Shown: positions 53,496 through 63,343, counted from the first letter of the stretch. The stretch is DNA of 64,000 nt from Streptomyces sp. NBC_01454 (GCF_036227565.1 NZ_CP109460.1:8184001-8248000), one strand, 5' to 3'. A program made the numbers and translations. The notes: generated by a model not told the origin, from the sequence alone.

Positions 53496-54140
53496 GTGAT
53501 CAGCCTGGCCGTAGTGGGGGGAGTGGCCCTGGTCGAACTGGGCATGGCCCTGACGCCGGGACCGAACATGATCCACCTCGCCTCTCGCGCGATCACCCAA
53601 GGCCGCAGGGCGGGCCTGGTCAGCCTGAGCGGGACCGCGGTGGGATTCCTGTGCTACCTGCTGGCCGCGGCCGCGGGCCTGTCCGCGTTGTTCGCCGCCG
53701 TGCCGCTGGCGTTCACGGTGGTCAAGCTCGCCGGGGCCGCCTACCTGGCCTACCTGGCCTGGGCCATGCTCAAGCCCGGTGGCCGCTCGCCCTTCGCCCC
53801 GGCCCAGGACCTGCCTCCGGTCTCTGACGCCCGCCTGTTCTTGATGGGGCTCCTGACCAACCTGCTCAACCCCAAGATCGCTCTCCTCTACGCCGCTCTT
53901 CTGCCCCAGTTCATGGATCCGCAGGCGGGCCCGGACTGGGCGCAACTGCTCCAGCTCGGTGGTGTGCAGATCATCGTGGGGATCTCCGTGAACGCTCTGA
54001 TCATGCTGGGCGCAGCACGGGTGTCGGGGTTTCTGGCCGCCCGGCCCCGCGTGATGACCGCTCAGCGGTTCGCGTCAGGCGGCTTGCTCGGCGTCTTCGC
54101 GCTGCGCACCGCCCTGTCCCGTACGCCTGTCTCGGCCTGA
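53496..54140 (+). CDS. LysE/RhtB family exporter
   Basis: The GTG at 53496 follows AGGAG and gives 214 residues. Six membrane helices with ALTPGPNMIHLASRAITQGR at the N-terminus and LMGLLTNLLNPKIALLYAAL in the middle mark the RhtB branch of amino-acid exporters. No regulator gene is intact next to it, but fragments with GntR-like ends flank it on both sides. The substrate is unknown. Confidence 0.87.
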   Translation: MISLAVVGGVALVELGMALTPGPNMIHLASRAITQGRRAGLVSLSGTAVGFLCYLLAAAAGLSALFAAVPLAFTVVKLAGAAYLAYLAWAMLKPGGRSPFAPAQDLPPVSDARLFLMGLLTNLLNPKIALLYAALLPQFMDPQAGPDWAQLLQLGGVQIIVGISVNALIMLGAARVSGFLAARPRVMTAQRFASGGLLGVFALRTALSRTPVSA

Positions 54141-54184
54141 GCCATGCCCGTGCGCCTGTGACACCGGTCCTGCGGGGATCAGCC

Positions 54185-54286
54185 GAACACGTCACGGAGA
54201 TCGCCGACGCGATCGTGAGTGATCTGACGGTTCTCATCAGCAGCACCCGGCGCCAGAACCAGAGCGTCTACTGCCGGATTGCGTAG
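54185..54286 (+). pseudogene. Second GntR/FCD-like C-terminal fragment
   Basis: The frame reads EHVTEIADAIVSDLTVLISS and ends at a stop at 54284. It shares the 23-bp repeat with the fragment at 53274 and is interrupted by the adjacent IS5 remnant. Confidence 0.4.
54195..54217 (+). repeat. 23-bp direct repeat, right copy
   Basis: Identical to 53285-53307. Confidence 0.8.
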
Positions 54287-54290
54287 GAGG

Positions 54291-54993
54291 TCATGTTCGG
54301 AGCCAGATGGCGACGGACGCCGCGGTGGCGGTGCCGAGGAGACGTAGTCGCGTCCGGCTTCTTGCGTGGCCGTCCCAGGCCAGGTCTGGGCACCCGGATC
54401 TTCTCCAGCACCCACTTGAACTGGGTGCAGTCCGCCCGCTGACCTGGAGTGACGACCAGGGACAGCGGGCGGCAGTGCCCGTCCGCGCTCAGGTGGAGCT
54501 TGCTGGTGAACCCGCCCCGCGAGCGGCCCAGGCCCTCACTTCCAGCACTATTTCCACCAAGCGGGCGACGAGGCTCTGCCGCGGCATCTCGTCCTGGTGT
54601 TCCACCCCTGCGGCCCCCTTTGATCCCACGGCCGGAGGCGGATCGGTGCGGGCGCCGGCCGCATGCTGATGCGCGCGGACAATGGTTGGTGGAGTCCACC
54701 GAGATGTCCCAGTCGGTCTCGCCTGCGGCGTCGGCCGCGGCCTGGACCTGTTGGAGCAGACGTTCCCGGGTGCCGTCGGCCGACCACAGGCGAGGGCGTT
54801 CATAGACGGTCTTCCACGGCCCGAACCGTTCGGGCAGATCACGCCACTGCACCCCGGTCCGCACCCTGCGCAGAATCCCATCGATCACCTGCCGGTGAGC
54901 CCGCCACCTGCCACAACGCCCGTTGCTGACCGGCAGGAACGGCCGAAGCCGTTCCCACTCGGCATCACTCAGAGCACCCCGCCCCATGCCCAC
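54291..54993 (-). pseudogene. IS5-family transposase with internal deletion
   Basis: From ATG 54993 the frame shows GRGALSDAEWERLRPFLPVS, LRRVRTGVQWRDLPERFGPW, DWDISVDSTNHCPRASACGR and GLGRSRGGFTSKLHLSADGH. After GRPRKKPDA about 60 codons are missing, and the true end (LGTATAASVAIWLRT, stop at 54291) lies in another frame. Confidence 0.75.
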
Positions 54994-55095
54994 AGGAGTC
55001 GGTTGGGCCCGTCAGCGGTGAAGTCGAGTTGCACGGGGTCCCGGCGAACCCGGCGTCTGGGGCTCGGCGGGTGACAGCCTGCCCGCCGCACGCGT

Positions 55096-56280
55096 TCATG
55101 AGCCTTGGCGCCACAGGGAGACGAGTGAGACGGCCTGTTCAGGGTTGAGGCGGGGATCGCACAGTGTGGTACGCCGGATGGCGGGGCCGTCGAGGACGCG
55201 CAAGTCGGGGGCGCATTCGCTGACGTTGTCGGGGGTGACCTCCAGGTGGAGTCCGCCGGCGATGCCACCGGAGAGGGTGACGGCCCGGCAGAAGGACTGG
55301 ACTTCATCCGCCATGGTGGGCAGCAGGCGGGTCTTGTGACCGTCGGGGGTGGTGACGGTGTTGCCGTGCATGGGGTCGCACAGCCAGATCACCGGGTGAC
55401 CGGCACGGCGAACGGCCTGGACGAGGGGGGCGAGGCATGAGCCTGCCGCATCGGCGCCCATACGGGCGATGAGCGTGAGGCGGCCAGGTCGACGCTGTGG
55501 GTCGAGGCGAGCACACAAAGCCGTGATCTCGGCCCGGGTGGTCGCGGGACCGACCTTCACCGCAACGGGGTTGATCACGTCGGAGATCAGATCGATATGG
55601 GCACCGTCGAGCTGATGGGTGCGCTTGCCGACCCAGGGCCAGTGGGTGGAGCCGAGGAGACGTTGTCCGTCGCCCAGGTCACGGACCATGGGCAATTCGT
55701 AGTCCAGGACAAGCGCTTCGTGGCTGGTCCAGATCGAGGTGCCGGTCCTGGGCCGGTGCGTGTCGCCGGCGGTGCCGCGCCAGCCGAGGTGCTCCATGAC
55801 GTCGTTGGCCGCCCGATAGGCGATGAGCATCCGCAGGGGATCGTGGCGGCGGCCGGCGAGGTCGCGCGTGGGGGTGTTGACCATGTGACCGCGATAGACG
55901 GGCAGGTCCACACCATCGACCGATTCGACCTGGTGGGAGCGGGGCTTGGCGAACTGGCCGGCGATGCGACCCACGCGGACAACCGGTTTACCGGTTTCGG
56001 CCTGCAGGGTATCGCCGAGCAGGTGAAGCAGGGCGGACTTGCGTGAGACATGTTCCGCCGTGCATTCGTCGGGGTTCTCCGCGCAGTCACCGGCCTGGAG
56101 GACGTGGGCCTCTCCTCGAGCCACCCCCGCCAACTGGTCACCGAGCCTGCGGACGTCCTCCGCCCTCACCAGAGAGGGCCGGTCGGCCAGGATCGTCCGT
56201 ACCCGCTCAGCCTGGAAGGGGTCCGCCCACACGGGCTGCTGCCTGGCGGGATTGCGTGTCTGTGTGACGGAGCTACCCAC
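55096..56280 (-). CDS. Class II 3-deoxy-7-phosphoheptulonate (DAHP) synthase
   Basis: The GTG at 56280 follows TGGAGG and gives 394 residues; the frame is open further upstream without homology. Class II motifs are present: LQAGDCAENPDECTAEHVSR (metal Cys), VVRVGRIAGQFAKPRSHQVE, VDLPVYRGHMVNTPTRDLAG, RMGADAAGSCLAPLVQAVRR, VIWLCDPMHGNTVTTPDGHK and GGLHLEVTPDNVSECAPDLR. It joins PEP and erythrose 4-phosphate as the first shikimate step. It stands alone, which is common for copies attached to secondary-metabolite pathways that need chorismate. No such cluster is complete in the window. Confidence 0.9.
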   Translation of the reverse strand: MGSSVTQTRNPARQQPVWADPFQAERVRTILADRPSLVRAEDVRRLGDQLAGVARGEAHVLQAGDCAENPDECTAEHVSRKSALLHLLGDTLQAETGKPVVRVGRIAGQFAKPRSHQVESVDGVDLPVYRGHMVNTPTRDLAGRRHDPLRMLIAYRAANDVMEHLGWRGTAGDTHRPRTGTSIWTSHEALVLDYELPMVRDLGDGQRLLGSTHWPWVGKRTHQLDGAHIDLISDVINPVAVKVGPATTRAEITALCARLDPQRRPGRLTLIARMGADAAGSCLAPLVQAVRRAGHPVIWLCDPMHGNTVTTPDGHKTRLLPTMADEVQSFCRAVTLSGGIAGGLHLEVTPDNVSECAPDLRVLDGPAIRRTTLCDPRLNPEQAVSLVSLWRQGS

Positions 56281-56562
56281 CACAGCCTCCAGAGTGTCGG
56301 GAAGGGAACGTACGGAATGCAGAGAAACAGGCGAAGCGGCCTGGACGATTAACCAGCCAACACTCACCTTCAGGACACATCCCGAAGTGCCATGAATCGG
56401 CCCTGCTCCCGGAATGCCTGATGGGGGACACCGTCGCAGGATGACTTGACTATAAACAGCCCACGAAAGGCGCACATCGCGCGCAAGCGAAAACAGGGGG
56501 GGTGGTGCGGAGACTAGGGGGGAATCGTAAATGTTAGGGGTGAGCAAACCGGGCCTTCGAAT
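56281..56562. other. Upstream region of the DAHP synthase gene
   Basis: No gene. GACTATAAACAGCCC (about 56447-56461) is AT-rich in GC-rich DNA and could hold the promoter reading leftward. G-tracts (GGGGGG at 56490-56530) occur beside it. Confidence 0.35.
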
Positions 56563-57012
56563 TCAGTGGGGGTGTGCCCGCCGCTGGCTCCGCCGAGTGG
56601 TTTCATGGTGTGAGTGCAGGCGTTGGTTCTCTTGGCTCCGGAAGTCGGAGGCGTTACGCGCTTCGTGCTTGATGAGGCGGTTGTTGCCTTCGGCGGCAGT
56701 GTGGGCGATCCCGGAGCGATCCGGAGAGGCGTGGGGGTGGGTGGCGGCGCGGTGGAGCATGTCGCGCAGGTGTTCTTTGGCCTGGAGGCCCGCCTGGATC
56801 TGCCGTCCGTAGGCCCCTATGTTGTCCAACTCGGTATTGAGGAGGGTGGGTTGGTCTTCGGTGAGGTCTTTCTTGTTGCGACGTAGGATTTTCCCGGACG
56901 CACCCGGGCCCTGGGTGGTCGCTCGCTGCTCAAGCCCGAGGCGCGACGGACTATCGCTGAACCGCAGACGCCCGTGGCCGGTACGAGGCGCTCGAGCGTG
57001 GCCTCTGTGCAA
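56563..57012 (-). pseudogene. ISL3-family transposase fragment
   Basis: The frame reads ILRRNKKDLTEDQPTLLNTE, then LDNIGAYGRQIQAGLQAKEH, GIAHTAAEGNNRLIKHEARN and ends ETTRRSQRRAHPH. This matches the C-terminal third of ISL3-type transposases of actinobacteria. The N-terminal zinc-binding and catalytic parts are missing and no ends are visible. Confidence 0.65.
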
Positions 57013-57487
57013 TCATCCACGGTGCCCCGGGTCGTTCACCACGGTCGCCCACTGCCGCCTGCTGTGCCTCCTGGGAGGAAGCGCCGGCATGTCCAAAAGG
57101 GCAAAGATCTTCTGGGAAGCTGGACTCCGGACCGGGCGTCCATGCAATGTGACAGAGCGAGATCCGCCATACCTGTCCGTCCGGTCCCTTCCGAATCCGA
57201 GGAAGTCAGCGTCATCCACAGGAGTTCGGATGCTGCCACGTATCCGCACACCCTTTCTTTCCGAGTCCCTTCGCGGCGGCGCAGATCTCCAGAACGCCAG
57301 CAGAATCCGCAGCGATGACCAGAGGGTGAGGGAGAGTGGGCGTGCCGACCTCGGACTTACCGTGGTTCCGTTTCCGTCGCCGCCTCACCCGCGGTGATTT
57401 CTCGCCACGGCCTGCGTGGTGATGTCTCCGCGGTCGACCGGCCGTCAGGAACGATAAAAGGCGGGGGCAGAGGGAAATGAGGTTGAA
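57013..57487. other. 475 bp without a recognised gene
   Basis: Neither strand shows a frame with homology that I can name, and no hairpin or repeat stands out. It probably contains the original promoter of the decayed SARP gene. Confidence 0.5.
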
Positions 57488-58010
57488 GTGCACTTCCGGA
57501 TACTGGGCTCTCTTCAGGCAGGCGTGGACGGCGCGATGTTGCCGCTCGCCGGTCTGATCGAACGCCGGCTGCTCGACCTGTGGCGGGGTGCGGCACTCGC
57601 CGACTGGCGGACGGCGATCCGCACCGGCCCGGACCGGTCGCTCTGGAGAGCGAGCGGCTGGGCGCCCTGGGGGAGCACTTCGACGCCGGACCGGCGCTCG
57701 GCCACCACCATGAGCTTCTGGGCGCGCCGCAGCCGGCGTTGCCGAGGACCCGCTTCGTGAGCGGCTGAGCGGCCAGCTGATGCCGGCGCTCTACCGGTGC
57801 GGTCGGCAGACCGGCGCGCTGTCGGTGTTCCGGCACATCAGGAGCGAACTCGTGGAGCGGTTCGGACCGGAGCCGTGCCGGGAGCTGCGTCGTCTGGAAC
57901 GCGCCATCCTCGAACACGCCCCCGACCTGGAGGTGCCGGCGGCTGGGTCCGTGCGGGAGCGCCGAAGGGCGCCCGAGCGGGCCAGGGTGCCGACCCTCGT
58001 CGCACAGTAG
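57488..58010 (+). pseudogene. AfsR/SARP-family regulator, degenerate
   Basis: The start MHFRILGSLQAGVDGAMLPL is the typical N-terminus of SARP regulators, but it jumps at once to the bacterial transcriptional activation domain: LIERRLLDLWRGAALADW, then (other frame) LGALGEHFDAGPALGHHHEL and (third frame) YRCGRQTGALSVFRHIRSEL. The whole DNA-binding winged helix is deleted and two frameshifts are present. An intact SARP would have controlled a biosynthetic cluster, so its loss suggests decay of a neighbouring pathway. Confidence 0.72.
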
Positions 58011-58352
58011 GCGCCATGTCGGCCGGACGCGCCCGATGCCCGTGACGCTCCGTCCGTGAGCCGTGTGCTGCCGCGGGTGGGCAGGGACCACAGGAGCGAT
58101 CACCGTGTGGTGTCCGACCGCGTGGAGGGCGGCGATCGGCAGCGTACGGACCACCGGTCGACGGCTCGGGGAGGGGTCGATATTTCCGAACTCACCCTCA
58201 GTATCCAGCCATTGAGGCATTCCAGGGGCGACAGGCCGGTTGATACGGTCCGTCGTCAATGTCGGATGTTCATTCCTCGATGCGCATCACATCGCGCATC
58301 CAAGCCAATAGTGCGCTGCTGACTTGCAGTTGTGTCTTGCGAGAGGACCCCC
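58011..58352. other. 342 bp upstream of the LAL regulator gene
   Basis: No gene is seen. An AT-rich segment (AATGTCGGATGTTCATTCCT, 58258-58277) about 80 bp before the start is a plausible promoter for the regulator. Confidence 0.4.
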
Positions 58353-61172
58353 GTGAGCGACATCCTTGAAGTAGTCCTGTCGAAACATGCAACCCCGGAG
58401 TTCAAGAACTGGCAGAAAAATGGGGGACTCCTCTTCCTTCGTGGACCGAAATGCGCAGGGAAGACCACCACGCTCAACCGGATCTGCGCATCGGAAGCAG
58501 AGTCCGGAGTGCTGAGCCTGTGGGCGACGGGCTGGCTGAACGAGTACGGTTCCCCCTTCGGAGTCCTGCAGCAGATCCTGGACCAGTTGGACGCGGCGGA
58601 CGAGTGCGGAGACCAACCGAACAGATCCGGCCCCTCGTCGTCCCTCGCGGATCGTCGAGGGCACCCGTCCGGCGTGACCTATGAGTGGGTGTACGCCCGG
58701 CTGTTGAAGGTCGCGGCGAAACGTCCCCTGCTCATAGTCGTCGACGACATCAACTATGTGGACGGCCCGTCACAATTGTTCCTGCGCTTCGTGGCGCGGC
58801 GACTGAAGGGGACGCGCATCCGGCTGGCCATGGCCGAGCGAACAGGATGCGCCCTTTCGTTCTGCGACGACCTGCGCACGGACATCCTGCGACTGCCGTA
58901 CACCAGCCTGGTCCGGCTGCGGCTCCTGGGACGCAAGCAGATCGCCCGGTCTCTCACCGAGCACGTCCCGCAATTCCGCGCTTCCTTCCCGTGCTCGGCA
59001 GCGAACCGCATGGCCGATGACATCCATGACCTGACCGGCGGCAACCTGCTCCTCGTCGACGTTCTGATGCGGACGTGGCTCACGACGGCCGATCCGAAGC
59101 GGAAGGAGCTGACCGTCGACACTGCCTTCCACGACTGTGTACGGGGCATGATCAGCGACACGGACATGCCCGGCATGCTCAGCGGCGCCCACGCGGTGGC
59201 CGTCCTCGGCGACTTCGCCTCCCTGCCACGGCTGGCCCGACTGCTCGGGATCGACATCACCAGGGCCAGCAGGGTCTTCGGCGCGCTCAACGACCTCGGC
59301 ATGCTGGCCGGCGACTGCCTGCGGCCCGAAATGCGCCGAGCGTTACTCCAGGACGAGAGTTTCACCGCGCGTGGAGAGCTGCATCTGCGGGCAGCACATG
59401 TCCTTTTCGAGGACAGCGCGCCCCTGGCACAGGTCGTGGAGCACCTCACCGCGGTGGGGAGGATCGGCGCGCCGTGGGATCTGCCACTTGTCCTGAGCCT
59501 CGTCAACCAGGCCCTGAAGAGCGGCAGTACGGACGTGGCCAGTGGGCTGCTCAAGCTGGCCAAGATCTCCGCCGTCGGCCCCGAAGAGCGCTCCGCCGTG
59601 GAGATGATGCTGCTGCGCACCACCTGGCTGACCGACCCCGGGCTGGTGGCCTCCCTGTTGCCGACGCTGGGCCGCGCTGCCTTCCGCGGTGTCCTGAACG
59701 CGACGGACCTGGCGTTCCTGGTGCGCGCGGCGCTGTGGCACGGCTTGACAGAGCTCGCCGCAGAGTTGATGCCCCTGATGCGTGAGAAAGCTCCGCAGCC
59801 CCCCTATCCGGCCGAGGTCGGTCTCGCGGAAGCGCTCTACAGCCTGTGGAGCGGCGCGCCGATGAACTGGGCGACGTTGGAACTGTCCTCTTCGAGTGAG
59901 GCCGACGAGCGTTATGGGCCGGGTGCCGACGTGCATTCGCTGCTCACCGGTCTGCGCAAAATCCATGACCCGATGAATGAGCGCGGCCGGGACCAGGCGA
60001 TTTTCTGGGCCGAGCAGGTGCTCCAGGGCATCCGAGTCCAGTCCTCCGCGGTGGAAAGCCTGCTGTTCGCCTCCACCGTGCTGGAAAGTATGGGCTCACT
60101 GCCCGCCGCGCGGCCGTGGTTCACCCACCTGTCGGAGGCGCTCGAAGCGCATCCGTCGCCGCTGTGGGAGGCGCTTGTGTCTGTTTTCCAGGCGAAGATC
60201 TCGTTGGAGCTCGGTGACCTCGGCTCCGCGTACCGGCTGATCCAGAAGGCGCTCGCGCGCAAGCCCTGGCATGAATGGGGTGCGCCGATCGCCGGTATCG
60301 CGGCGCTGCTGGTCCAGACTCTGACTGAGATGGGCAGGCCGCAGGAGGCCGCAGAGGTGCTCGACCGTCCCATTCCCCCGGCGGCGTACCAGGGATGTGG
60401 CGGTCTGAAGTACGTACACGCACGTGGCAGGTACCACCTGGCGACCGGTCGGCTGCACGCGGCGTTGGCCGACTTCGAGTCATGCAGGGACATGAGTGCC
60501 TCCCTGTGGATCGAGATGCCTGTGCTCGCCGACAAGACCCACTTGATGGTGCCCTGGCGCTGCGGGATGGCGGAGGCATATCTGGCCCTCGGGGACGTGG
60601 CGGGCGCCCGGGAAGCTCTCCAGCAACAGCTGAAACAGCCACCCAAGGAGGAGTCGTCCGTCCACGGGACCACGCTGCGCCTCCTGGCCAGGACCACCAA
60701 GGACGACGCCCAGCGGCTCTCCCTGCTGAAGAGCTCCGCGGACACACTGGAACGCCATGGAAGCAGGTTGCAGCTCGCGTACACGCTGACCGAGCTCGCC
60801 GCCGCCTACCGGGAGACCGCGCGACTGAACCTCGCCCGGACCACGTCGAAGCGGGCCCGGCGCATGGCCGAGCAGTGCGAGGCAGGCCGGCTGCTCGATC
60901 TCGTCACCGCGGACGCCCACGGGGCCGGTCGGGAAAAACACCAGGTCCGCCACCACCCGGAACTCGCCGAACTCAGCTCCGCCGAACGGCGCGTGGCGGT
61001 CCTGGCGATCTTGGGACACACGAACCGGGAGATTTCCGGGAAGCTGTTCATCACCGCCAGCACGGTGGAGCAGCACCTGACGCGCATCTACCGAAAACTC
61101 CAGGTACAGCATCGCGAGGACCTGCTGGACAAGTTCTCCACCGTGTTCATGGCCCTCGAACAGAGCGGCTGA
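58353..61172 (+). CDS. LAL-type LuxR-family transcriptional regulator with a TTA codon
   Basis: The GTG at 58353 follows GAGAGGA and gives 939 residues. An N-terminal AAA-type ATPase has Walker A at GPKCAGKTTTL (31-41) and a Walker B-like LLIVVDDINYVD near 128. A long TPR-like helical middle (SGSTDVASGLLKLAKISAVG, LELGDLGSAYRLIQKALARK) links it to a C-terminal LuxR HTH: ELSSAERRVAVLAILGHTNR, EISGKLFITASTVEQHLTRI. LAL proteins activate antibiotic clusters in Streptomyces. Codon 331 (59343-59345) is TTA, so it is expected to be under bldA control. It converges on the reductase operon through a shared hairpin. Confidence 0.92.
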   Translation: MSDILEVVLSKHATPEFKNWQKNGGLLFLRGPKCAGKTTTLNRICASEAESGVLSLWATGWLNEYGSPFGVLQQILDQLDAADECGDQPNRSGPSSSLADRRGHPSGVTYEWVYARLLKVAAKRPLLIVVDDINYVDGPSQLFLRFVARRLKGTRIRLAMAERTGCALSFCDDLRTDILRLPYTSLVRLRLLGRKQIARSLTEHVPQFRASFPCSAANRMADDIHDLTGGNLLLVDVLMRTWLTTADPKRKELTVDTAFHDCVRGMISDTDMPGMLSGAHAVAVLGDFASLPRLARLLGIDITRASRVFGALNDLGMLAGDCLRPEMRRALLQDESFTARGELHLRAAHVLFEDSAPLAQVVEHLTAVGRIGAPWDLPLVLSLVNQALKSGSTDVASGLLKLAKISAVGPEERSAVEMMLLRTTWLTDPGLVASLLPTLGRAAFRGVLNATDLAFLVRAALWHGLTELAAELMPLMREKAPQPPYPAEVGLAEALYSLWSGAPMNWATLELSSSSEADERYGPGADVHSLLTGLRKIHDPMNERGRDQAIFWAEQVLQGIRVQSSAVESLLFASTVLESMGSLPAARPWFTHLSEALEAHPSPLWEALVSVFQAKISLELGDLGSAYRLIQKALARKPWHEWGAPIAGIAALLVQTLTEMGRPQEAAEVLDRPIPPAAYQGCGGLKYVHARGRYHLATGRLHAALADFESCRDMSASLWIEMPVLADKTHLMVPWRCGMAEAYLALGDVAGAREALQQQLKQPPKEESSVHGTTLRLLARTTKDDAQRLSLLKSSADTLERHGSRLQLAYTLTELAAAYRETARLNLARTTSKRARRMAEQCEAGRLLDLVTADAHGAGREKHQVRHHPELAELSSAERRVAVLAILGHTNREISGKLFITASTVEQHLTRIYRKLQVQHREDLLDKFSTVFMALEQSG

Positions 61173-61186
61173 GACCGACCCGTCCC

Positions 61187-61234
61187 GGAGTGTGGGGGAG
61201 TCGAGTCCGCTCCCTTCTTGTCTCCCCCCACTCC
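61187..61234. terminator. Bidirectional terminator between LAL and reductase genes
   Basis: GGAGTGTGGGGGAG (61187-61200) pairs with CTCCCCCCACTCC (61222-61234) with one bulged base. It lies between the two convergent stops. Confidence 0.55.
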
Positions 61235-61243
61235 CGCACGTCC

Positions 61244-63322
61244 TCACCCCACGGTGACGCGGGTGATCCGGTGCGCCGCTCGCAGGCCTTCCGCTGTGGC
61301 GCGTACGGCGTTGAGCCCGTCCGTTCCCGCGGCGCCGCCCGCGGTGACGACCGGGACACCGGCCTCGCGCAACGGCGGGACCAGGTCCCGTACCGGGACC
61401 TGACCGACGGCAAGCACGACGTGGTCGGCGTCGAGGGAGCGGTCTTTGCCGTCCGCGTCGGCGACGATGACGCCGGCGGGTGTGATCTCCCGGTAGGTCA
61501 CGCCGGTGAGCATCCGCACACCGGCGGACCTCAGGTTCCGCATGACGACCCAGCGGGTGCTGGGGCCGATGCCCGCTCCGATCCGCCGGCCACGCCGCAC
61601 CAGCGTCACCTCGCGCAGCGCGCTGCGGACGGCGGGTTCCGTCTCGGGCCGCGGAGTGTTCTCGGCCACGCCATGCCGGGCCAGGAACTCCTCCGGCGTC
61701 ACCTTGGCATCCGGTTCGGTGGTCAGGGTGTGCGCCAGATCGACTGCGATACCGCCCCCGCCGATGATGACGGTCCGTCCGTGGAGCGCTTCGGGATCGG
61801 CGAACGCCTGTGCGTAGTCCCGTACATGGGGCAGCTCCGCGCCGGACAGGGACAACCTGGCGGGGAGCACACCGGTGGCCAGCACCACACCGTCGAACGA
61901 CCGCAGCTCCGGGACATCCCTGCGGCCGATGCGACGGCCCAGGTGCAACGGCACGCCGGCTTCGCGTAGTTCCCGCACGTGGTGGCGGATGGTCTCGGCG
62001 AATTCCGCCTTTCCCGGCACCTGGGAGGCCAGCCGGAATTGACCGCCGACGTGGGCCGCCGCTTCGTACACCTCGACCTGGTGGCCGAGGCCGACCAGCG
62101 TGCGGGCGGCCTCCAGTCCGGCGATGCCCGCACCGATCACGGCATAGCGGCCGAACGGCCCACTGTGGTGGCGGGTCGACCGTGGTGGGGGAAACTCCTC
62201 TTCGTGTCCGGCTCTGGGGTTGACAAGGCAGGACACCCTTTCGGTGCCGAAGGAGCGGTCGATGCACGCCTCGTTGCAGGCGATGCACGGATTGACCTGG
62301 TCGGGGCGGCCGGCGGCCGACTTGGCGACGATCTCCGGGTCGGCCAGGAACGGCCGCGCCATGGCCACGAAGTCCAACTCGCCCCCGGACAGGGCTTCGT
62401 CGGCCTGCGCGAGGTGGTGGAAGCGGTTGGAGGCGATCACCGCGACATCCTTGTGGCCGACGGCCAGCAGTGCGCGTTTCAGTGCCTTGCCGCCGGCCGC
62501 CCAGGTACCGGCGGGGACCTGGGACTGCACGGTGGGCACCGATGACTCGTGCCACCCCACGCCGACGGAGAGCGCATCGGCCCCGGCCTCGGCAAGCGCC
62601 ACCGCGAGCGCGGTGACCTCGCCGGGCGGAGTGCCACCTGTCACCAGATCGTTCCCGGAGATGCGGAAGAGCACCGGGAAGTCCCGGCCTACGGCGGCGC
62701 GGACCCCGCGCAGCACCTCCAGCGGAAACCTGCGCCGTCGTTCGGCGTCACCGCCCCACGCGTCGTCGCGCAGGTTGGTCAGCGGGGCCGTGAACTGGTT
62801 GATCAGATAGCCCTCGGACCCCATCACCTCCACGGCGTCGAACCCGAGGGCGCGTGCGGTGCACGCACCCTCGGCGAAGTCGTCGATCGTGGTGGTGATG
62901 TCCCTGGAGGTCATCTCCCGGGGGGTGCAGCGGGAGAAGCCGCTGTACACCGGCGACGGGGCGACGGGGCGGCCGACCCCCTCGCGGGCGCCGGGCTGGG
63001 CGTACCGCCCGGCGTGAAAGAGCTGGAGAGCGATCCGTCCACCGCGGTCGTGCACCGCACGCACCGCCGCCGAGAGGGCCGCCCTGTCCCGGGAGTCGCC
63101 GATCACCCCGTACCCCGGGCCGCCCGCGCCCACGGCGTTCACTGCCACGCCTCCGGTGACGATGAGCGCCGCGCCCGCGGCCGCGCGCTCGGCGTAGAAC
63201 GCGGCCAGGGCCGCGCCGTCATCGTCTCTGGTCTCCAGGTTGAGGTGCATGGCGCCCATGACGATGCGATGCGGCAGCATCATGGTGCCGATGGCGCCGG
63301 CCCGGAAGACATGGTCGTACAT
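61244..63322 (-). CDS. FadH-like 2,4-dienoyl-CoA reductase family flavoprotein
   Basis: The 692-residue protein from ATG 63322 (GAGGGAAGAGG upstream) has an N-terminal old-yellow-enzyme TIM barrel (RIALQLFHAGRYAQPGAREG, FDAVEVMGSEGYLINQFTAP) and a 4Fe-4S site with four Cys in CIACNEACIDRSFGTERVSC. Two Rossmann domains follow, with YAVIGAGIAGLEAARTLVGL for FAD and VIIGGGGIAVDLAHTLTTEP for NAD(P)H. Relatives reduce 2,4-dienoyl-CoA or other enones. The gene follows the SDR gene by 21 bp and is probably co-transcribed. Fatty-acyl or polyketide-like substrates are suggested by the partner, but unproven. Confidence 0.87.
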   Translation of the reverse strand: MYDHVFRAGAIGTMMLPHRIVMGAMHLNLETRDDDGAALAAFYAERAAAGAALIVTGGVAVNAVGAGGPGYGVIGDSRDRAALSAAVRAVHDRGGRIALQLFHAGRYAQPGAREGVGRPVAPSPVYSGFSRCTPREMTSRDITTTIDDFAEGACTARALGFDAVEVMGSEGYLINQFTAPLTNLRDDAWGGDAERRRRFPLEVLRGVRAAVGRDFPVLFRISGNDLVTGGTPPGEVTALAVALAEAGADALSVGVGWHESSVPTVQSQVPAGTWAAGGKALKRALLAVGHKDVAVIASNRFHHLAQADEALSGGELDFVAMARPFLADPEIVAKSAAGRPDQVNPCIACNEACIDRSFGTERVSCLVNPRAGHEEEFPPPRSTRHHSGPFGRYAVIGAGIAGLEAARTLVGLGHQVEVYEAAAHVGGQFRLASQVPGKAEFAETIRHHVRELREAGVPLHLGRRIGRRDVPELRSFDGVVLATGVLPARLSLSGAELPHVRDYAQAFADPEALHGRTVIIGGGGIAVDLAHTLTTEPDAKVTPEEFLARHGVAENTPRPETEPAVRSALREVTLVRRGRRIGAGIGPSTRWVVMRNLRSAGVRMLTGVTYREITPAGVIVADADGKDRSLDADHVVLAVGQVPVRDLVPPLREAGVPVVTAGGAAGTDGLNAVRATAEGLRAAHRITRVTVG

Positions 63323-63343
63323 CTCGCACGCCCCTCTTCCCTC

